From a virus, in IMG/VR virus record IMGVR_UViG_3300047673_000554, positions 1-64,000 of that record: a DNA stretch of 64,000 nt, one strand, 5' to 3'. The notes under the pieces are model-generated. The model saw only the letters and a list, made by a program, of their open reading frames with translations, made no database searches and had not been told where the DNA came from. Positions 59,504 to 64,000 of the stretch are shown one piece after another (within the stretch, counting starts at the first letter, position 1; every line of letters begins with the position of its first letter). Both the position numbers and the translations under genes were made by a program.

Positions 59504-60671
59504 TCAACATCACCTCAACCCCGGACAGGCGCGGGATGGTCAGCTTGGAAATGATGTCCGCGTTGTCAAAGTCCAGCGAGTCGATGCCCGGGAATTGCTG
59601 GTGCAGCTCCTCGCCCAAACGGCTGAAGGAGAACCGCGACTGGGGGTGAGTCAGCGTCGGTTGGTAATCACTGGCCGTGCTCTCACGAAATGCGGCGCGG
59701 ATGAACAGCTCGATATCAGATTTCAACGCTGGCCAGCGCTCGGCACCGACTTCGGCCTTGGGCCAGACCGTCAACCTCACCGTATGCAGCGTGGCGGGCA
59801 TCTCCAACACCAAAAGGTCGTCACCGTGACCATGGTTGCCCTGGTCCCGGATGTAGTGGTTGATTTCAGCCAGGAAGGTATCCGCCGGCGAGTCGGCTTC
59901 GAACAGCACAAAGGCATTGGCACTGCCGGGGCCCCGGGGCGCGTTGTGTTCAAAGTAAACGCCGTCGGGCTGCACACCGGGGAACACGGCAATCATGGCG
60001 CGATAGACGGCGTCGGTGTGCCATTGGTTGACGGCCGAGAACTGGTTGCGCACACGCAAACGCAGCTCGTCGTCAGGCTCAGTGTCGGCGCCGGGTTGGC
60101 TCAGCCAACCGTCAGCGTTCACCACCTGGACAACCCCCGGCACCGGCTCCGGCAGAATGGAAAAGTAACCTGGTGCGAGATTGAATCCGCTACCGGCCTG
60201 CTTGGCCCGGGCCAACACCCGGATCTGGGATTCACCGTCGGCAAAGCTGGCCGCTGCCACCGTCACCAGCTCGTAGACGTTGCCGTTGATCGCGATCGAT
60301 TGCACCCGAGTACCGGCCGGCACTTCCAGCAGACCGGCCAGCGCGCTTCGGGTGAACAGCAGCAACCCCTCGGCCTTGGTCGCCGGCTTGCGGGTGACGT
60401 TCACCGCCCAGGCCAACATGTCCAGCCAGGCACCGGCGGCGGTCTTCACGAAAAAGTTCGGCAATACGGTGCCGGCGATAAAGTCGATCAGCCACATGAC
60501 CGGCTTGGTCACCAGGGCGGTGATCACCCGCCAGAACGGTGACCAGGCGCTGGTGTTGCTCAACTTGCTGCCCTGGGCGACGACTTCCAGTTCCCAGGCA
60601 GCGCGCAGCTTAGCCTCGGTCGTCGGAATACCGGCGTCACTCAACGCCTGTTTGAAATCTACGTCACTCAC
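59496..60671 (-). CDS. Baseplate assembly protein J
   Basis: A 391-residue Mu gp47/P2 gpJ-like protein. VLPNFFVKTAAGAWLDMLAWAVNVTRKPATKAEG and PAGTRVQSIAINGNVYELV are hallmark blocks. The start is GTG, overlapping the stop of the upstream gene (CTGTGAGTGA). Confidence 0.9.
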   Translation of the reverse strand: MSDVDFKQALSDAGIPTTEAKLRAAWELEVVAQGSKLSNTSAWSPFWRVITALVTKPVMWLIDFIAGTVLPNFFVKTAAGAWLDMLAWAVNVTRKPATKAEGLLLFTRSALAGLLEVPAGTRVQSIAINGNVYELVTVAAASFADGESQIRVLARAKQAGSGFNLAPGYFSILPEPVPGVVQVVNADGWLSQPGADTEPDDELRLRVRNQFSAVNQWHTDAVYRAMIAVFPGVQPDGVYFEHNAPRGPGSANAFVLFEADSPADTFLAEINHYIRDQGNHGHGDDLLVLEMPATLHTVRLTVWPKAEVGAERWPALKSDIELFIRAAFRESTASDYQPTLTHPQSRFSFSRLGEELHQQFPGIDSLDFDNADIISKLTIPRLSGVEVMLNA

Positions 60672-60985
60672 AGCACTACCTCGACAGATCCGAATTCAAC
60701 GGTTTTGGCGGTGACCAGGTATCTGCCCTTCCCCTCTTCCAGGATCCGGACGGTGCCTGGTACCAGGCGCACGTCCGCCTCAACCAGTAGTTCCAGTTGC
60801 TGGATGCAGTCGGCTTGACGGAAACGATCGCGCTCGGCCACCTGCGTCACCAACAAGCCGCTTTCGCGGATCATGTGACCGATGTCCTGGGCGATGCTGG
60901 CCCGATCGTCCACCAGCAATGGCTGATTCGAAGGGTCCAGGGTCAGGTCGTTATTGGTGATCAACAGATCGATATAGAGACTCAT
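60668..60985 (-). CDS. Baseplate protein, DUF2590-like
   Basis: 105 residues, MSLYIDLLITNNDLTLDPSNQPLLVDDRASIAQDIGHMIRESGLL. Matches the small gp25/W-like protein of kappa-type tails (DUF2590). ATGA overlap with the tape-measure gene. Confidence 0.75.
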   Translation of the reverse strand: MSLYIDLLITNNDLTLDPSNQPLLVDDRASIAQDIGHMIRESGLLVTQVAERDRFRQADCIQQLELLVEADVRLVPGTVRILEEGKGRYLVTAKTVEFGSVEVVL

Positions 60986-62964
60986 CCGCCTACCCCCATC
61001 GCGACCATGTTTTCCAGCTCCAACGGGGTCAGCGGCTTGGCGGTGTGGATGTTCACGTTTTCAACGTGGGTGCCCTTGTTCTGGCTGTTGGTGTTCTGAA
61101 TGCTGGTCAGCAACCCGCCCGGGGGCACGGCAGAGGCCCGCGACGGTGAAAGGCTGGGGATTGCCGCATTGATGGTCTGCTGGGTTTTCTGCGCGGTGCT
61201 GGCGGCGTTGGCCGCACTAATCGCCGCGTCGACACCGGGCACTTCCGGCATGCCGCCAAAACGCGCTTCGATGTTCACACCCGGGATGCTGTTGATCATC
61301 TCGATCAGGCTGTTGATGGATTTGTAAAAGACGCTGACGATGCTGTCCCACGCGCCCTTGGCCATGCTCGACCAGCCGCCCATGGAGCCGAACCAGTCGG
61401 ACAGCGTTTTGAACTGGTCACTGACCCACTTGAAGGCCTCGCTGTTGAGCAGCGCGGCGGTCCATTCGTCCCAGTAGTAGACGGCGGCAATGACCAGCGC
61501 GACCAGGGCGGCAATCCCCATCACCACGACGCCGATCGGGTTGGCAGTCAGGGCAAAGTTGACCAGCCAGATCGCGCCCTGCCACAGCATCATGGCGCCC
61601 CGAATGACAGCCAGGCCGGCGCTCAGGCCATAGATCACGCCGGTATAGGCCAGGATGGCCAGCTTTTGTAGGACGAAACCTGCAGCGGTGCGCAGATTGA
61701 GCAGCTGCACCACTTTCCACACCGTGACCAACCCAAGCCAAGTGGTCCTGGCGATTCCGACCACAAGGGTGAGCAACGACATGCTGGCCACAATGCCCAG
61801 AACAGTCAGCGTGGTGATGCCGATCACGCGGGTGATATTCGGAAAAATCTGCGTCCAGCGCGTAAGGGTTTTCCCGATACCCACCAGCTTATCCATGAGA
61901 GGCGCCAGGATCGGAATCAGCACCTGGCCGAAGGCAATACGCAACGCCTCGACGGCAGCGGCGAACTGTTGCCACGGATCGACCATGGCTTTGGCCATGT
62001 TCTCGGCGTTCTCCAGGCCTCGGACTTTGCCCAGTTGGTCCATGCCGTTGCGCAGGCGATCAGTGTCCTTGGTCAATGCGGTGATGACGCGGGCGCCCTC
62101 CCCGCCAAAGGCTTCGATCAGCTTGGCGCCGGTACTCGCGCTGTTCAGGTCGCCAAACTTGCCTTCCAGCTTGCCGAGGATGTCGAGCATCGGTAGCAAC
62201 TTGCCGTTCTGGTCGACGAACTTCATCCCCAGCTTTTCCGAAGCCCCGCCGATGTTTTCGAAAAATGATTTGTAGATGCCGCCAGCGTCCCCGCCTTCCA
62301 TGGTGCTGCTGAGTGAGCCGATCACCGCGAACTGCTCGGCCAGGTCCACACCGGCAGTGGTGGCGATCGAGCCGACTTCCTTGAACGCGTCCTTCAACTG
62401 CGCGCCGTCGGTACGGAACAACTGCACTGCCAGCGCCGTTTGGCCGCCGAGTTTCTCCACCCACTCGCCCTTGCCCATGGCGTCGGCCTGGCCTTTGAAC
62501 AGGTTGTACATGGTGCCCACGTAGTGCCCCATTGTTTCGGCGTCGGTCCGGGTCGCCTTGGCCATCACGTCAGAGGCATTGGTGAACACCGCCAACTGGT
62601 TGCCGGTCAGTCCCTTGATGGCGCCCTCAACGGTGGTCGCCGAGGCGACAAAGTCCCGGGCGCTTTCGCCGTAGGTAACCGAAAATTCCAACGCCTTCTG
62701 ATTGAGCGCGGACAACGCATCTTCGGCCACGCCCAGCGAGCGGACCTCGCCCAAGGCGCGGTTCACTTCCAGCGCCGGCGCCAAAGACTCGGTAATGGCC
62801 ACACCGGCACCGACCAGGCCACCCAGCCCCAAGCCCATCGTCTTGATGTTTTTTTCGCTCTTTTCGGCAAGGTCGGAAAACCCCATTTTCACTTTACCCA
62901 GGGGCGCGGTGACCTTGTCGGTCAGACTCAAGATGAAGGCCAGGCGAGCAGCGCGGTCAGCCAT
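60982..62964 (-). CDS. Tail tape-measure protein
   Basis: A 660-residue TP901-type tape measure, MADRAARLAFILSLTDKVTAPLGKVKMGFSDL. The N-terminal part holds the core block (SVTYGESARDFVASATTVEGAIKGLTG), and several hydrophobic segments at about 380-520 (VLGIVASMSLLTLVVGIA; IGVVVMGIAALVALVIAAVYYW) may enter the host membrane. It starts just downstream of the frameshift-extended chaperone. Confidence 0.9.
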   Translation of the reverse strand: MADRAARLAFILSLTDKVTAPLGKVKMGFSDLAEKSEKNIKTMGLGLGGLVGAGVAITESLAPALEVNRALGEVRSLGVAEDALSALNQKALEFSVTYGESARDFVASATTVEGAIKGLTGNQLAVFTNASDVMAKATRTDAETMGHYVGTMYNLFKGQADAMGKGEWVEKLGGQTALAVQLFRTDGAQLKDAFKEVGSIATTAGVDLAEQFAVIGSLSSTMEGGDAGGIYKSFFENIGGASEKLGMKFVDQNGKLLPMLDILGKLEGKFGDLNSASTGAKLIEAFGGEGARVITALTKDTDRLRNGMDQLGKVRGLENAENMAKAMVDPWQQFAAAVEALRIAFGQVLIPILAPLMDKLVGIGKTLTRWTQIFPNITRVIGITTLTVLGIVASMSLLTLVVGIARTTWLGLVTVWKVVQLLNLRTAAGFVLQKLAILAYTGVIYGLSAGLAVIRGAMMLWQGAIWLVNFALTANPIGVVVMGIAALVALVIAAVYYWDEWTAALLNSEAFKWVSDQFKTLSDWFGSMGGWSSMAKGAWDSIVSVFYKSINSLIEMINSIPGVNIEARFGGMPEVPGVDAAISAANAASTAQKTQQTINAAIPSLSPSRASAVPPGGLLTSIQNTNSQNKGTHVENVNIHTAKPLTPLELENMVAMGVGG

Positions 62965-62970
62965 GTTTTT

Positions 62971-63422
62971 TTATCCGTTCAGTGCATGAGCGATGCCGTT
63001 AGCCACGGCGATTTCCATGCGTCTCCAGTGTTCGTCCTCCAACCACTTGGCTGCGCCCATCACCTCGGGTGTGGGCTCAGCACCAGGCAGCCAGCGACTG
63101 GACAAGGTCATCAGTTGACCAAGCCCGTCTTCACTCAGGCGCTCAGCGTGCTCGAGTGCTTTTTTACGATGATTTCAACGTCCGGCGCGTACTCCTCGAG
63201 CAGCGCACCGGCGATCTGCATCGTCATCACCGGGTTGGCCAGCAGCGTGCGCAGCTCGGTGCGTTGATCGGGCGCCACGGTGTTGCTGAGCAGGTTGTGC
63301 GACGGCGACACCTTGTTGTTGGCGGTCATCGCGTTGAAGTACTTGGTCACGTCCTGCGGGGTCATGGAGAAGGTGAATTCTTTGTCGCCGACTTCCAGGG
63401 TGATATCGCGTTTCTCGGTCAT
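62971..63422 (-). CDS. Frameshift fusion of the tail assembly chaperone (G-GT type)
   Basis: The 95-residue chaperone frame contains A AAA AAG at 63165-63159 in the correct phase. A -1 shift there continues ALEHAERLSEDGLGQLMTLSSRWLPG to a stop at 62971-62973, giving a 150-residue fusion. The extension lies just before the tape-measure gene, as in lambda G-GT. The usual product of the unshifted frame is the next entry. Confidence 0.7.
63135..63422 (-). CDS. Tail assembly chaperone (short form)
   Basis: 95 residues, MTEKRDITLEVGDKEFTFSMTPQDVTKYFNAM, a kappa-type tail chaperone that coats the tape measure during assembly. Both a short and a frameshifted long form are normally required. Located between the lysis genes and the tape measure. 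Confidence 0.82.
   Translation of the reverse strand: MTEKRDITLEVGDKEFTFSMTPQDVTKYFNAMTANNKVSPSHNLLSNTVAPDQRTELRTLLANPVMTMQIAGALLEEYAPDVEIIVKKHSSTLSA
63159..63165 (-). other. -1 ribosomal slippery site
   Basis: A_AAA_AAG read in the zero frame as GTA AAA AAG, the classical -1 heptamer. Confidence 0.75.
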
Positions 63423-63453
63423 CTCGTTGTTCCATTCAGGTTTAAAGGTGAGG

Positions 63454-63921
63454 TCAGCGCAGGCAGATCCGGCGCACGTGGTCCTGCAGGCCCAGGATCA
63501 TTTGCCGACTCAGGGCAAGCTGATTTCTGAGGGTGAAATAATCCGATCGAGCGTCTGCTGTGAGTTCGGCGGTGCCTGCATTAGCCACGCGGCCGGCGTC
63601 GGGTTGGGCGGGCGTTGCGGTGCTGCAGGTGGCGGCGAGGCGCAGCCGCTGACGGCCATCGTCAACAGAGCGGCGCAGGTCATCGTTTTGATTGAGCGCA
63701 TGGCTCAGCTCCTGGGTACGTTGAAGATCGATCGCATCGCGGTCGGCCAACATCTCACCGCTGATGCGGGCCGCTTCGCGCAGGCCTGTAACCTCACGCT
63801 GCACGTCGTCGCGTTCGCGGCGAGCGGTCTCGAGCTGATCGATCACCTGGTCAAACGCGACCCAGACCAGCAGCCCGGACAGCAGAAGAAAAAGGACGAG
63901 GCGCAACGGTGGAATGGTCAT
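63454..63921 (-). CDS. Spanin inner-membrane subunit, Rz-like
   Basis: A 155-residue protein: one N-terminal membrane segment (LVLFLLLSGLLVWVAF) and a coiled coil. The ATG at 63921 overlaps the lysozyme stop (ATGA), which decides the start over an upstream GTG. An Rz1 frame is nested inside. Confidence 0.8.
   Translation of the reverse strand: MTIPPLRLVLFLLLSGLLVWVAFDQVIDQLETARRERDDVQREVTGLREAARISGEMLADRDAIDLQRTQELSHALNQNDDLRRSVDDGRQRLRLAATCSTATPAQPDAGRVANAGTAELTADARSDYFTLRNQLALSRQMILGLQDHVRRICLR
63510..63701 (-). CDS. Spanin outer-membrane lipoprotein, Rz1-like (embedded)
   Basis: A 63-residue frame inside Rz. MRSIKTMTCAALLTMAVSGC is a lipoprotein signal with lipobox VSGC, followed by a proline-rich region (ASPPPAAPQRPPNP). 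Confidence 0.8.
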   Translation of the reverse strand: MRSIKTMTCAALLTMAVSGCASPPPAAPQRPPNPTPAAWLMQAPPNSQQTLDRIISPSEISLP

Positions 63922-64000
63922 TGCGCGCACAGGCTCGCTTCCGCCAGGCGCCGTGCATGCAGTCCGCGAACAAACTGTTTGCGGCCCTGGGCGTCGGTAA
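63918..64000 (-). CDS. Phage lysozyme-like endolysin, 3' end only
   Basis: Only the last 26 residues are visible (ending FVRGLHARRLAEASLCAQ), cut by the window edge. The GLxxRRxAE...LC ending is usual in T4/P2-type phage lysozymes. It overlaps the Rz start by ATGA, so it is the endolysin of the lysis cassette. Confidence 0.65.
   Translation of the reverse strand, partial: TDAQGRKQFVRGLHARRLAEASLCAQ

Larger units (their letters stand above)
50744..64000 (-). mobile_element. Second phage-like element: tail and lysis genes
   Basis: All genes from 50779 to the right edge run on the minus strand with ATGA-type overlaps. Order from the right: lysozyme, Rz/Rz1, tail chaperone with frameshift, tape-measure, DUF2590-like, J, I, fibre, fibre assembly, baseplate genes, spike, SGNH tail protein, lectin-like protein. 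This resembles kappa/K139-type phage tails. No head gene is in view, so tailocin and prophage are both possible. Confidence 0.7.

Noticed and set aside
1-64000. CRISPR array
   Set aside because: No regularly spaced repeats with unique spacers were seen; the repeat clusters found are irregular and short.

Overview
The window comes from the accessory genome of a Gammaproteobacterium, almost certainly a Pseudomonas of the fluorescens group. Pointers are the pyocin-activator (PrtN-type) regulators, a PrtR/LexA-like repressor, a DusA N-terminus reading RRFSVAPMMDW, a tRNA-Gly(CCC) 3' fragment and CTG-N10-CAG LexA-type boxes. This assignment is inference; no rRNA or core housekeeping gene is present.

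Layout. (1) 1-3.9 kb: an AT-rich island fragment with a small conserved gene (copy A), a HEPN-like protein and a SMEK-like/TPR protein. (2) 3.93-43.98 kb: a complete-looking mosaic prophage bounded by a 14-bp direct repeat. From the left it carries a small-gene pseudogene (copy B), a DGQHR-type + HEPN-like gene pair, a Dam-type methylase, lysis genes, a P2-like contractile tail, a lambda-like head module, holin, antiterminator-like gene, VapE-type primase/helicase, a CII/Cro/repressor switch, a helicase-nuclease gene, an early operon with two PrtN-like activators, a two-gene membrane module and a DusA-type integrase beside a dusA 5' mimic. (3) 43.98-50.6 kb: a defence-like island with a NACHT NTPase, a tRNA-Gly(CCC) 3' scar, small-gene copy C, a HEPN-like gene followed at once by an integron attC site, and a coiled-coil/PD-(D/E)XK protein. 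(4) 50.7-64 kb: the tail and lysis part of a second phage-like element (prophage or tailocin), all on the minus strand and running off the right edge. Its gene order resembles Vibrio phage kappa/K139-type tails.

How it works together. In the prophage, the repressor probably binds four 17-bp sites (ATCAAC-N5-GTTGAT type), two between cro and the repressor gene and two over the early promoter. Self-cleavage of the repressor after DNA damage would release the early operon and its PrtN-like activators. Late genes run leftward after a terminator that follows the antiterminator-like gene. The non-phage genes (HEPN, NACHT, SMEK, helicase-nuclease, PD-(D/E)XK) look like anti-phage cargo.

Most noteworthy: the same small gene precedes a HEPN-like gene or gene pair three times, and the third HEPN-like gene has the structure of a lone integron cassette. 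I could not run searches, so family names rest on motifs, length, order and recognition.
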